Below, piece by piece: positions 8,879 through 17,526 of a stretch of 52,145 nt of DNA. The translations under genes were made by a program, and so were the position numbers. Position 1 is the stretch's first letter; each line of letters opens with the position of its first letter. The stretch is taken from positions 1 to 52,145 of the forward strand of contig CALXGQ010000004.1 of the NCBI GenBank assembly GCA_944387895.1, written 5' to 3'. The stretch is from an uncultured Clostridia bacterium. GTDB lineage: Bacteria; Bacillota; Clostridia; Oscillospirales; QAKW01. The notes under the pieces are model-generated. The model was not told where the DNA came from. It ran no database searches and saw nothing but the letters and a program-made list of their open reading frames with translations.

Positions 8879-8896
8879 GCAGGGGTTTCTTTTTTG
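8879..8896 (+). terminator. Right half of the trxA terminator
   Basis: GCAGGGGTTT followed by CTTTTTT complements the arm at 7573-7582 on the other side of the insertion sequence. It explains the inverted repeat found just outside the element. Confidence 0.7.
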
Positions 8897-8901
8897 ATCC
8901 G

Positions 8902-8929
8902 AATCCCTCTTTTGCAGAGGGTTCTTTTT
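8902..8929 (+). terminator. Second rho-independent terminator
   Basis: A short hairpin with arms CCCTCT and AGAGGG is followed by TTCTTTTT. It stands just after the split trxA terminator and may now stop transcripts leaving the insertion sequence. Confidence 0.55.
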
Positions 8930-8939
8930 AATATAAAGA

Positions 8940-8983
8940 AAAACATCCCGGGCTCCAGACTGGAGCCCGGGATGCGGTTTTTA
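8940..8983 (-). terminator. Bidirectional terminator after gdhA
   Basis: A perfect 14-bp stem (8945-8958 with 8962-8975, loop GAC) has a T run on both strands. It ends gdhA leftward and blocks any rightward transcription from the IS region. Confidence 0.85.
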
Positions 8984-9000
8984 TCGATCAAAAAATAGGC

Positions 9001-10347
<1,347 letters not shown>

Positions 10348-10378
10348 TCATCACTCCATTTTTAAAAATCATAAACTG

Positions 10379-10407
10379 ATTATATCATTCCGTTATAAAA
10401 AAAGCAA
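10379..10407 (-). promoter_or_regulatory. Promoter for gdhA
   Basis: On the minus strand TTGCTT (10402-10407) and a perfect TATAAT (10379-10384) are 17 bases apart. The predicted start leaves a leader of about 28 bases before the gdhA ATG. Confidence 0.7.
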
Positions 10408-10583
10408 CTAAAAAATAAGCGGCGCCCCACATTTTTTATCATTCCTTCACCCGAGGCGCAGGTGGAAGCCGCGCACACCGGGAAAATGCCGCGTCCAGCG
10501 CGTTTTTTGCCGCCGGAAGGCGCGGTCAGGCTTTTTTCAGATTGCCCCTTTCTTTTTCCGCGCGGCTGTGCTAAAATTATATT

Positions 10584-11594
10584 ATGGTGAAATTACAGCA
10601 AAAAAAGCCGATTCTGATCGGCGTCATATCCGCCGCCGTCCTTCTTTTGGCCGCCGGCATTCTTCTGCTTCTGCTGCTCCTGCCCGGGCGAAAAGCCGAT
10701 CCCCGCAGCCTGCTGGCTAAGGCCACCGCCCTGAGCGAGCAGAACCTCTGCCTGACTGCGCTGCTGGAGGAGGATCCTCAGGATGAGGAAAGCTGGCGCA
10801 GGCTTTTGGTCAACTATCAGATCCTGGGCGCAGACGCCCTGACGCAGCAGGCAACGGCGCAGGCCGCCGCCACGGCGCTGGGGCATGAGATCACGCCGGC
10901 GGAGGAAACCGATTCCGCTCCGGAGGAGCCGGGTTCCGTGATCGGAACCGGAGGCATTGTCCATGGGGGCCTGACGATCTCCGATTACCCAGGCGCCAAC
11001 GCCCTTGTTACGGATGGGGAAACGGTTTATCTGGCCATGAGCGACGGCCTTTATGCCGACTATCACGGGATCCGCGTCCGGCTCCATGCCGCCCGGGCCG
11101 AACGTCTGATCGCCGCGGAAAACGGGCTCTACTACCTCGGCGGCGACGGTCTGGTGCGCTATATCGCCCGGGACGGCCACAAAACCACCCTCCTTTCTGC
11201 GGTGCAGGCAGCGGATTTTGCCTGGCTCGGCGGCGATTTATGGATCGCCGGGACAGATGGCGCGCTTTATAAAAACGACCAGAGGATCGAAAGCACCCTG
11301 CCGGCCTCCACCCTCTGCACCGCCGGCGGGCAGCTATTTGCCTGCGGCGGAGAAGGGCTTTTTACCGTCGACGACAGCGGCGCGGAGCTGCTGCTTTCCT
11401 CCGCCGTTTCCGCTCCCGTTGGCGGCAGCGACGGCTGCGTCTATTATATTCAGGAAAACGGCTATCCGGCGCGGTATGACCCGGCGGCCGGGGAAGCGGT
11501 GATTCTGACGGAGGAGGAAGCGGTCGCCCTGGGCTGCAGCGAAGGGCGGATCTACTATCGAAACAACGCGGGAAAAATCAGAAAGTGCGGTTAA
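10584..11594 (+). CDS. Membrane-anchored protein with a propeller-like repeat domain
   Basis: Function unknown. The 336-residue protein has a basic N-terminus and one strong hydrophobic segment (about residues 10-34), so it is probably anchored with the rest outside. Residues 40-95 form an Ala/Leu-rich helical region, perhaps TPR-like. A short acidic/Pro linker follows. From about residue 130 there are repeated blade-like units (GLYYLGGDGLVRYI, DLWIAGTDGALYK, CVYYIQENGYPARYD, RIYYRNNAGKIRK), resembling DUF5050-type beta-propellers. No ribosome site precedes the ATG. A TAAAAT box at 10572-10577 would put the transcript start almost on the ATG, so it may be leaderless. It ends inside a terminator shared with the AraC gene. 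Confidence 0.75.
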   Translation: MVKLQQKKPILIGVISAAVLLLAAGILLLLLLLPGRKADPRSLLAKATALSEQNLCLTALLEEDPQDEESWRRLLVNYQILGADALTQQATAQAAATALGHEITPAEETDSAPEEPGSVIGTGGIVHGGLTISDYPGANALVTDGETVYLAMSDGLYADYHGIRVRLHAARAERLIAAENGLYYLGGDGLVRYIARDGHKTTLLSAVQAADFAWLGGDLWIAGTDGALYKNDQRIESTLPASTLCTAGGQLFACGGEGLFTVDDSGAELLLSSAVSAPVGGSDGCVYYIQENGYPARYDPAAGEAVILTEEEAVALGCSEGRIYYRNNAGKIRKCG

Positions 11595-11614
11595 CGCCGC
11601 ACTTTCTGATTTTT
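11573..11614. terminator. Shared bidirectional terminator
   Basis: An 18-bp perfect stem (11573-11590 with 11597-11614) encloses the loop TTAACG, with A and T runs at the two ends. Stop codons of both convergent genes lie in the loop. Confidence 0.88.
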
Positions 11615-12370
11615 TTCCAGATAGGCGCGGGGGGACAGCCCGAAGTAGCCTTTAAACACCTTGGAAAAATGATAGAGATCGGGGTACCCCACCGAAGCGC
11701 CCGCCGTTGAGGGTCGTTCCCCATGCTCCCGCATCAGCTCCGCCGCCTTCTCCATCCGCAGCCGGATCAGATACTGCATCGGCGGGATCCCCATCTGCGT
11801 TTTGAACAGCGTGGAAAAATAGCACCGATCCAGATTCAGCCGGGAGGCGATCTCCTGCACGGTGATCCCGCTCATATATTCCGAATGCATGCAGTGCACC
11901 GCCTTATCCACATATCCGATCTCCGTGTTGGAGCGCTCCTGCAAAAGGGAGATCAACTCCCATAATTTCCCCGACAGATACGCGCTTCTTCCGCTCTCCA
12001 GATGGCGGCAATATTTCATCTCTTCAAATACCATCCCGGCTCCGGGGCAGCGGATGACCGGCTCCGCCAAAAGCTCCTTCACATCAAATTCAGTAGAAAA
12101 TCCCACCCAGATATACGTCCACGGCTGCTCTGCATCCGCTTCGTAATAGGTTTCCTCATAAGGCGGGATCACAAATATGCTGCCCGCCGCCAGCCGGTGG
12201 GTCACCCCGCCGCGCTGAAAGATCCCCCGCCCGGATACAACAAAATGAAGCAGCCAGTGGGTGCGGACAGCCGGGCCGTAGAAATGGCCCGGAGCGCACT
12301 TTTCATATCCAAACTGCCGCGGATTCAGGCCGGGATATCGCTGGTCGATAATGATTTCCGTATGCTGCAC
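11591..12370 (-). CDS. AraC-family transcriptional regulator
   Basis: A 259-residue regulator. An N-terminal cupin-like sensor domain (residues about 20-140, with HFVVSGRGIFQRGGVTHRLAAG) precedes a C-terminal double helix-turn-helix (about residues 165-255: ITVQEIASRLNLDRCYFSTLFK and VGYPDLYHFSKVFKGYFGLSPRAYL). The start is a GTG with AAGGG nine bases upstream. It is divergent from the alpha-galactosidase gene across 115 bases, so it most likely activates that gene in response to an alpha-galactoside. Its promoter overlaps the candidate operator repeats, suggesting autoregulation. Both regulatory points are inferred from layout. Confidence 0.9.
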   Translation of the reverse strand: MQHTEIIIDQRYPGLNPRQFGYEKCAPGHFYGPAVRTHWLLHFVVSGRGIFQRGGVTHRLAAGSIFVIPPYEETYYEADAEQPWTYIWVGFSTEFDVKELLAEPVIRCPGAGMVFEEMKYCRHLESGRSAYLSGKLWELISLLQERSNTEIGYVDKAVHCMHSEYMSGITVQEIASRLNLDRCYFSTLFKTQMGIPPMQYLIRLRMEKAAELMREHGERPSTAGASVGYPDLYHFSKVFKGYFGLSPRAYLEKNQKVRR

Positions 12371-12387
12371 GCTGCATCCCTTCTTTC

Positions 12388-12420
12388 TTATACAACATTA
12401 TAACAAGTTTTACTAACAAA
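12388..12420. promoter_or_regulatory. Candidate AraC operator repeats
   Basis: Three similar units, TTATACAACA (12388), TTATAACAAG (12398) and TTTACTAACA (about 12409), follow at about one helical turn. They sit between the divergent araC-like and GH4 genes. The tract is AT-rich, so chance similarity is possible. Confidence 0.35.
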
Positions 12421-12426
12421 AAGCAA
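12397..12426 (-). promoter_or_regulatory. Promoter for the AraC-family gene
   Basis: On the minus strand TTGCTT (12421-12426) and a perfect TATAAT (12397-12402) are 18 bases apart, overlapping the candidate operator repeats. Confidence 0.6.
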
Positions 12427-12449
12427 TCCCTTTTTTCTTTCTTTTCTGC

Positions 12450-12455
12450 TACAAT
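12450..12455 (+). promoter_or_regulatory. -10 box for the GH4 gene, weak -35
   Basis: TACAAT precedes the GH4 gene by 30 bases. The sequence 17 bases upstream (TCCCTT) is a poor -35 box, as expected of a promoter that needs an activator. Confidence 0.45.
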
Positions 12456-12485
12456 GCAGTCAAAACCAACAAGGAGGAACCAATC

Positions 12486-13805
12486 GTGAAAATCACATTT
12501 ATGGGAGCGGGCAGCACCGTATTCGCCCGCAACGTCATCGGCGACTGTATGTGCAGCGAAGCTCTGCGGGACAGTACTTTCGCCCTCTATGATATCGACG
12601 GCGACCGGTTGAAAGAGAGCGAAATCATTCTGGAGGGGATGCGCAAAGCCAAAGGCGACTACGGCAAGATCGAATGCTATCTGGGCGTAGAGCAGAGAAA
12701 GGACGCTCTGCGCGACGCGAATTTCGTTGTCAACGCCATTCAGGTCGGTCTTTACGATCCCTGCACCATCATCGATTTTGAAGTTCCTAAAAAATACGGT
12801 CTGCGCCAGACCATCGCCGATACCCTCGGCATCGGCGGCATCATGCGCGCGCTGCGCACCATCCCCGTTATGGCTGATTTTGCCGCCGATATGGAAGAAG
12901 TTTGCCCCAACGCCCTCTTCCTGAATTATACCAATCCGATGGCCATGCTCTCCGGCTATATGCAGAGATATACCAATGTTAAAACCGTTGGCCTCTGCCA
13001 CAGCGTTCAGGTTTGTTCCGAAGGCCTGCTCAAAGAGCTGGGCATGGAGGATAAGCTGGAAGGCCGCAAGGAGCTGATCGCCGGCATCAACCATATGGGC
13101 TGGCTTCTGGAGATCATGGATAAGGACGGCAACGACCTTTATCCGGAAATCAAAAGCCGCATCGATGCAAAGCTGGCCGATCCTGAATGCAAAGACAAGG
13201 TCCGGCTGGACTACATCCGCAATTTCGGATATTACTGCACGGAATCCAGCGAGCATAACGCCGAATACAATATGTTCTACATCAAGAGCAAATATCCCGA
13301 GCTGATCGAGCGCTACAACATTCCTCTGGATGAATATCCCCGCCGCTGCGTCAACCAAATCAGCAAGTGGAAAAAGGAATATGAGGAGCTGCTCCAAACC
13401 GGTATAAAAGACCACAAGCGCTCCCGGGAATATGCTTCCCACATCATGGAATCCATTGTGACCGGCAATATCTATAAGATCGGCGGTAACGTCCTCAACA
13501 CCGGCCATCTGATCACCAATCTGCCTGAAAACGCCTGCGTGGAGGTTCCCTGCCTGGTCGACGCCTACGGCGTCCATCCCTGCCATGTCGGCAGCCTGCC
13601 TGTGCAGTGCGCGGCGATGAATATGACCAACATCAACGTGCAGCTTCTGACCATCGAAGCCGCACACACCCGCAAGAAGGAACACATTTATCAGGCCGCC
13701 ATGCTGGATCCTCATACCGGCAGCGAGCTGGATATCGATACCATCAAAAAGATGGTGGACGACCTCATCGAGGCCCACGGCAGCTATCTGCCGGAATATC
13801 ACTAA
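12486..13805 (+). CDS. melA: Family 4 glycoside hydrolase, alpha-galactosidase type
   Basis: GH4 enzymes hydrolyse glycosides by an NAD+- and Mn2+-dependent redox mechanism in the cytoplasm. The N-terminal Rossmann motif is ITFMGAGSTVFARNV. NYTNPMAM and the metal-site motif CHSVQ are the forms found in MelA-type alpha-galactosidases rather than in 6-phospho-glucosidases. The 439-residue length is normal. The start is a GTG with an AAGGAGG site. It is divergent from an AraC-type regulator and ends in its own terminator. The sugar ABC importer 2 kb downstream on the other strand could supply melibiose or raffinose, but there is no shared transcript. Substrate is inferred from family motifs. Confidence 0.88.
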   Translation: MKITFMGAGSTVFARNVIGDCMCSEALRDSTFALYDIDGDRLKESEIILEGMRKAKGDYGKIECYLGVEQRKDALRDANFVVNAIQVGLYDPCTIIDFEVPKKYGLRQTIADTLGIGGIMRALRTIPVMADFAADMEEVCPNALFLNYTNPMAMLSGYMQRYTNVKTVGLCHSVQVCSEGLLKELGMEDKLEGRKELIAGINHMGWLLEIMDKDGNDLYPEIKSRIDAKLADPECKDKVRLDYIRNFGYYCTESSEHNAEYNMFYIKSKYPELIERYNIPLDEYPRRCVNQISKWKKEYEELLQTGIKDHKRSREYASHIMESIVTGNIYKIGGNVLNTGHLITNLPENACVEVPCLVDAYGVHPCHVGSLPVQCAAMNMTNINVQLLTIEAAHTRKKEHIYQAAMLDPHTGSELDIDTIKKMVDDLIEAHGSYLPEYH

Positions 13806-13833
13806 TCCGGGAAATACCCCAAACAATATCCGC

Positions 13834-13873
13834 GGCGCGGCAGGATCTTCCGATCCTGCCGCGCCTTTCTTTT
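13834..13873 (+). terminator. Terminator after the GH4 gene
   Basis: Perfect 14-bp stem (13834-13847 with 13852-13865), loop TTCC, followed by TTTCTTTT. Confidence 0.88.
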
Positions 13874-13880
13874 CCCCGCC

Positions 13881-13923
13881 AAAAAACCGCCGCGGCGTCC
13901 CCGCAGGGGGTACGCCGCGCCGG
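13881..13923 (-). terminator. Terminator after the alanine/glycine symporter gene
   Basis: On the minus strand a GC-rich hairpin at 13887-13923, with arms around CGCGGCGT and ACGCCGCG, is followed by TTTTTT. It lies about 85 bases past the symporter stop. Confidence 0.7.
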
Positions 13924-14007
13924 TTTGATCTTTGATCGACGGCCGCCTCCATGATCCGTGCATGGGATTGGCGCCCGGTGCAAAGCTTTGATCGATAGTC
14001 GGGTCGT

Positions 14008-15546
14008 TTACTCCTCGATGATATCGTCGCTGGCGCTGGCTTCCGCCGCCGCCTGAATTTCAGGATCAAAGGAATACAGCGGCTTTTCGCTGCGGCCCTT
14101 GATTTTCCGGTTGATGTAGTTCCGGGTGATGCGATACACCAGCGGGCTGAGCAGTAGCACGCCGATCAGGTTCGGCAGCATCATCAGGCCGTTGAAGGTA
14201 TCGGAAATATCCCAGGCCAGCGAGGAGGTCATCAGGGCGCCGGAAACAATCATCAGCACGAAAATCACTTTATAGACCTTTACGCCGCGAACGCCGAAAA
14301 GGTATTCCACCGCCTTGGAGCCGTACTGGGACCAGCCCAAAACCGTTGTGAAGGCAAAGAGCAGCATGGCCAGCGCCACAAACCATTCCCCCGCCTGGCC
14401 AAATACGCTGCCGAAGGCCTTGCTGATCAGCGTGGCGTCGCTGACGCCCTCGTTGACCACGCCCGTATCCAGATCGATCATCCCGGAGGTCAGGGCGATC
14501 AGCGCCGTCATGGTGCAGACGACCATAGTGTCGAAAAACACTTCAAAGATCCCCCACATCCCCTGCTTGACCGGTTCCTTGACGTTGGAGGAGGAATGAA
14601 CCATCACCGAGGAACCGAGGCCGGCCTCATTGGAAAAGACGCCGCGCTTGCAGCCCTGAACCACGACCAGCTTCAGCGCCGCGCCGGCTGCGCCGCCGGC
14701 CAGCGCCTCCACCCCGAGGGCATGGGCAAAGATCGCCCGGAAGGCCGGAAGAATCAGCTCATACCGCACGCCGATCACCACCAGCCCCAAAGCAACGTAG
14801 GCGATCGCCATAAAGGGGACGACCCGCTCGGCGACGGCGGCGATCCGCTGAAGGCCGCCGAGAATGATCAGCGCGCCGATCACCAGCAGAACCAGCCCGA
14901 TGATCAGGTTGATCATGTTGATCCCGCCGAGCGTCCAGTCTACCCCGGAAAAGAACGCCGATTCCATATTCAACGTGATTTTATTGACCTGCCCCATATT
15001 GCCGATGCCAAAGGACGCAAGGATGGCAAAAACGGCAAAGAGCGCCGCCAGGATCGTGGCGGGCCATTTCAGCCCTTTCTTTTTGCCAACGCCGTCTTTC
15101 AGATAATACATCGCGCCGCCGGACCACTCGCCGTTCTTATTCTTACGGCGGAAATAAATGCCCAGCACATTTTCGGAAAAATTGGTCATCATGCCGAGAA
15201 AAGCAGCCAGCCACATCCAGAGCACCGCCCCCGGCCCGCCAATACAGATGGCCGCGGCCACCCCAGCGATATTCCCCGTGCCGATGGTCGCGGCAAGCGC
15301 CGTGCAAAGCGCCTGAAACTGGGAGATGGACTTTTTATCGGTCTTTTTCGTTGCGGTATTGTTTTTTCTGAAAACCGACGCGATGGTATTCGTCCACCAG
15401 TGCCGCAGATGCGTGATCTGAAACACGCCGGTCACGGCGGTCATGATCACGCCGGCGGCCAGCAGCAGATACAGGCCGCAGTCTGTCCAAATCCAGGTGT
15501 TCACCACCTCATTGATGGCGGCGATCCGTTCTGATAATCCGTTCAA
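14008..15546 (-). CDS. Alanine/glycine:cation symporter (AGCS family)
   Basis: Sodium-coupled amino-acid transporter of 512 residues with about ten membrane segments. Family signatures include the N-terminal GVFQITHLRHWW, QFQALCTALAATIGTGNIAGVA near residue 95, and CKRGVFSNEAGLGSS in the middle. It belongs to the AlsT/AgcS/DagA group that moves alanine or glycine. The single glycine riboswitch in its leader (15569-15760) points to glycine as the relevant substrate. It is a monocistronic unit with its own promoter and terminator. Import versus overflow use cannot be read from sequence. Confidence 0.94.
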   Translation of the reverse strand: MNGLSERIAAINEVVNTWIWTDCGLYLLLAAGVIMTAVTGVFQITHLRHWWTNTIASVFRKNNTATKKTDKKSISQFQALCTALAATIGTGNIAGVAAAICIGGPGAVLWMWLAAFLGMMTNFSENVLGIYFRRKNKNGEWSGGAMYYLKDGVGKKKGLKWPATILAALFAVFAILASFGIGNMGQVNKITLNMESAFFSGVDWTLGGINMINLIIGLVLLVIGALIILGGLQRIAAVAERVVPFMAIAYVALGLVVIGVRYELILPAFRAIFAHALGVEALAGGAAGAALKLVVVQGCKRGVFSNEAGLGSSVMVHSSSNVKEPVKQGMWGIFEVFFDTMVVCTMTALIALTSGMIDLDTGVVNEGVSDATLISKAFGSVFGQAGEWFVALAMLLFAFTTVLGWSQYGSKAVEYLFGVRGVKVYKVIFVLMIVSGALMTSSLAWDISDTFNGLMMLPNLIGVLLLSPLVYRITRNYINRKIKGRSEKPLYSFDPEIQAAAEASASDDIIEE

Positions 15547-15568
15547 TTTTGAAATCCCCTTTCCTTAT

Positions 15569-15604
15569 AAAAAAACCGCCTGCTCAGCGCGGCAAGCGGT
15601 TTTA
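15569..15604 (-). terminator. Expression-platform terminator of the glycine riboswitch
   Basis: On the minus strand a 12-bp stem (15592-15603 with 15572-15583, loop of eight) is followed by a run of seven T. It lies between the aptamer and the symporter start, so it can act as a conditional terminator. Confidence 0.85.
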
Positions 15605-15624
15605 TTAACAAAAGATTGCCTTCC

Positions 15625-15745
15625 CTTTGTCCTTTTGCCTGAGAGTTTCGCTTTCGCTTGCCCCTTCGGCCCCCACTTGCATGGGCTTCTCCAAAGTTCT
15701 GTCCCCCCGCAGTCCTCCTGCAGGGCTCCCACAGATATTTTTGAA
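15625..15745 (-). ncRNA. Glycine riboswitch, single aptamer with 5' ghost hairpin
   Basis: The minus-strand leader carries the glycine aptamer hallmarks: CTTTGGAGAAG at the 5' side, GGGGCCGAAGGGGCAAG in the core, and AACTCTCAGGCAAAAGGACA at the 3' side. The P1 helix is CTTTG (15692-15696) with CAAAG (15625-15629). Only one complete aptamer is present. Upstream, an 8-bp hairpin (about 15704-15725) stands where a second aptamer would be, as in 'type 2' singlets that usually control transporters. The terminator at 15569-15604 follows. Ligand class is confident; whether glycine turns the gene off (usual for transporter singlets) or on is inferred. Confidence 0.9.
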
Positions 15746-15758
15746 ATCACCGTGCAGT

Positions 15759-15787
15759 ATTATATCAGGACTGAGCGGATTTTGCAA
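15759..15787 (-). promoter_or_regulatory. Promoter for the glycine-riboswitch transcript
   Basis: On the minus strand TTGCAA (15782-15787) and a perfect TATAAT (15759-15764) are 17 bases apart, just upstream of the aptamer. Confidence 0.7.
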
Positions 15788-15809
15788 CTGTTTTTTCCAT
15801 TTGTCGATT

Positions 15810-16646
15810 TTACCCCTTCACCGCTCCGGAGATCACTCCTTTGATGATGTGTTTCTGGCAGGCGATATAAAAAATCACGATCGGCACCACCGCCAGCGTC
15901 AGAAGCGCCATAAACGCGCCGTAGTCCACGGTGCCGTAGCTATCGGTCATGGCGGACTGGATCGCCATGGGAATGGTATAATACCCCCGGGTTTTATCCA
16001 GAACCAGATTGGGAAGGAGATAATCGTTCCAGATCCACATGGTTTGCAGGATCGCCACCGATATATACGTTGGCTTCATGATCGGGAGCACCACCCGAAA
16101 GAAGGTGGAAAGAGGGCTGCATCCATCGATCATGGCCGCCTCTTCGATCGAGAGGGGGATGGATTTGACAAAGCCGGTGAACATAAATACCGCCAGACCC
16201 GCGCCGAATCCCAGATAGACCAGCGGAATGGTCCAGGGGGAGGTCAGCCCCAGGCGGTCGGCGATATACGGAAGCGTAAACATCACCATCTGGAAGGGCA
16301 CGGCCATGGAAAAAACAAAGGAATAATAAAGAGCACGGCACAGCCTGCCGCCTACCCGGCTCAAAAACCAGGCGCACATCGACGTGCAGAGCAGAATCAG
16401 CGCCACCGACAACGCCGTTACGATCAGGCTGTAGCCGATGGAGCGGAAAAAGTCAATGGCCGCAACGCCGCGGATATAATTCTCCAGCCCTACAAAGGTC
16501 TCCGCCGTAGGAAGCATGAACACCTGCCGGGTGATCGCTTCCTTGGTCTTGAAGGAATTGATCAGCAGAACCAGTATCGGGAAAATATAAACGGCGCAGA
16601 TCACCGAAAAGAGAACGGTCAGATAGGGATTTTTTCTGCCGGACAT
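15810..16646 (-). CDS. Carbohydrate ABC transporter permease, MalG-like
   Basis: Inner-membrane permease of 278 residues with about six membrane segments. The EAA loop that docks the ATPase reads EEAAMIDGCSPLSTFFRVVLPIMKP (about residues 185-210). It forms a channel with the neighbouring MalF-like permease for the solute delivered by the lipoprotein encoded upstream. The open frame extends far upstream into the other permease gene, but the real start is the ATG at 16646, which shares one base with the preceding stop (TAATG). No ATPase is encoded nearby; such importers often use a shared MsiK-type ATPase encoded elsewhere. Confidence 0.92.
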   Translation of the reverse strand: MSGRKNPYLTVLFSVICAVYIFPILVLLINSFKTKEAITRQVFMLPTAETFVGLENYIRGVAAIDFFRSIGYSLIVTALSVALILLCTSMCAWFLSRVGGRLCRALYYSFVFSMAVPFQMVMFTLPYIADRLGLTSPWTIPLVYLGFGAGLAVFMFTGFVKSIPLSIEEAAMIDGCSPLSTFFRVVLPIMKPTYISVAILQTMWIWNDYLLPNLVLDKTRGYYTIPMAIQSAMTDSYGTVDYGAFMALLTLAVVPIVIFYIACQKHIIKGVISGAVKG

Positions 16647-17497
16647 TACTGCTGCACCTCCTTGCTGCGGGTGCTGCGCAGCTGCAGCAGCGCAATGACC
16701 GCAACAATGATAAAAAAGATTACCGCCATCGCCTGCGCTGTGCCGTGGGATTTGGGCGTCGTTCCGTAGGTATTGCGGATGCAAAGCGCCAGCATCTCCG
16801 TCAGGCGGCCGGGCTTTCCGTCCGTAAGCGCAAGATTCTGATCGAACAGCTTGAAGGAATTGGTCAGGGAAAGGAAGGTGCAGATCGTAACAGAGGGCAT
16901 CACCATGGGCAAAATAACCCGCCGCAGCGTCTGCCAGCGGCCGGCGCCGTCGATTTTGGCCGCCTCTGTCACCTCTTCGGGCACCGACTGAAGGCCTGAA
17001 ATATAAATGATCATCATATACCCAATCTGCTGCCATGCCAGCACCACGACCAGCCCCCAGAAGCCATAGGTGGAGCTATAGCTCAAATCCTTGCCGAACA
17101 GCGGAATCAGTACGCCATAGTTGATGATCATTTTCCAGATATAGCCCAATACGATCCCGCCGATCAGATTCGGCATGAAGAAAACGGTGCGAAACAGGTT
17201 GGTGCCCCGGATATTCCGGGTCAGCCCCAGGGCGACCGCAAAGGCCGCCACGTTGATCACCACCACCGAAACCGCCGTGAAAAGCGCGGTAAAGCCGAGA
17301 GAATACCAAAACTGGCTATCGGCGGTGAAGATCCGGGCGTAATTGGCAAAGCCCACGAAATCCGGACTTTCGATGGTCGCATATTCGCAGAACGAAAGAT
17401 AAAGACCCATGAAAAAGGGAACGATGAATCCGATGAAAAAAGCCACAAGCGTCGGGATCAGAAAAATCGGAAACCATTTTTTCAGCATTTTATTCAT
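16646..17497 (-). CDS. Carbohydrate ABC transporter permease, MalF/UgpA-like
   Basis: Inner-membrane permease of 283 residues. An N-terminal membrane helix starts near residue 10 (FPIFLIPTLVAFFIGFIVPF), and six segments are predicted overall. The EAA docking loop is EEVTEAAKIDGAGRWQTLRRVILPMVMPS, about residues 185-215. It is the heteromeric partner of the downstream MalG-like permease, with translational coupling through TAATG. It lies 29 bases after the binding-protein gene. The gene order binding protein, MalF-type, MalG-type is the usual one for CUT1 sugar importers. Confidence 0.92.
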   Translation of the reverse strand: MNKMLKKWFPIFLIPTLVAFFIGFIVPFFMGLYLSFCEYATIESPDFVGFANYARIFTADSQFWYSLGFTALFTAVSVVVINVAAFAVALGLTRNIRGTNLFRTVFFMPNLIGGIVLGYIWKMIINYGVLIPLFGKDLSYSSTYGFWGLVVVLAWQQIGYMMIIYISGLQSVPEEVTEAAKIDGAGRWQTLRRVILPMVMPSVTICTFLSLTNSFKLFDQNLALTDGKPGRLTEMLALCIRNTYGTTPKSHGTAQAMAVIFFIIVAVIALLQLRSTRSKEVQQ

Positions 17498-17526
17498 AAG
17501 CGGAACCTCTTTCCCCCAAAACCGGA

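Noticed and set aside
12303..14069. 588-codon open frame antisense to the GH4 gene
   Set aside because: Same GC-bias shadow effect. It covers the GH4 gene, the divergent promoters and a terminator, which a real gene would not.
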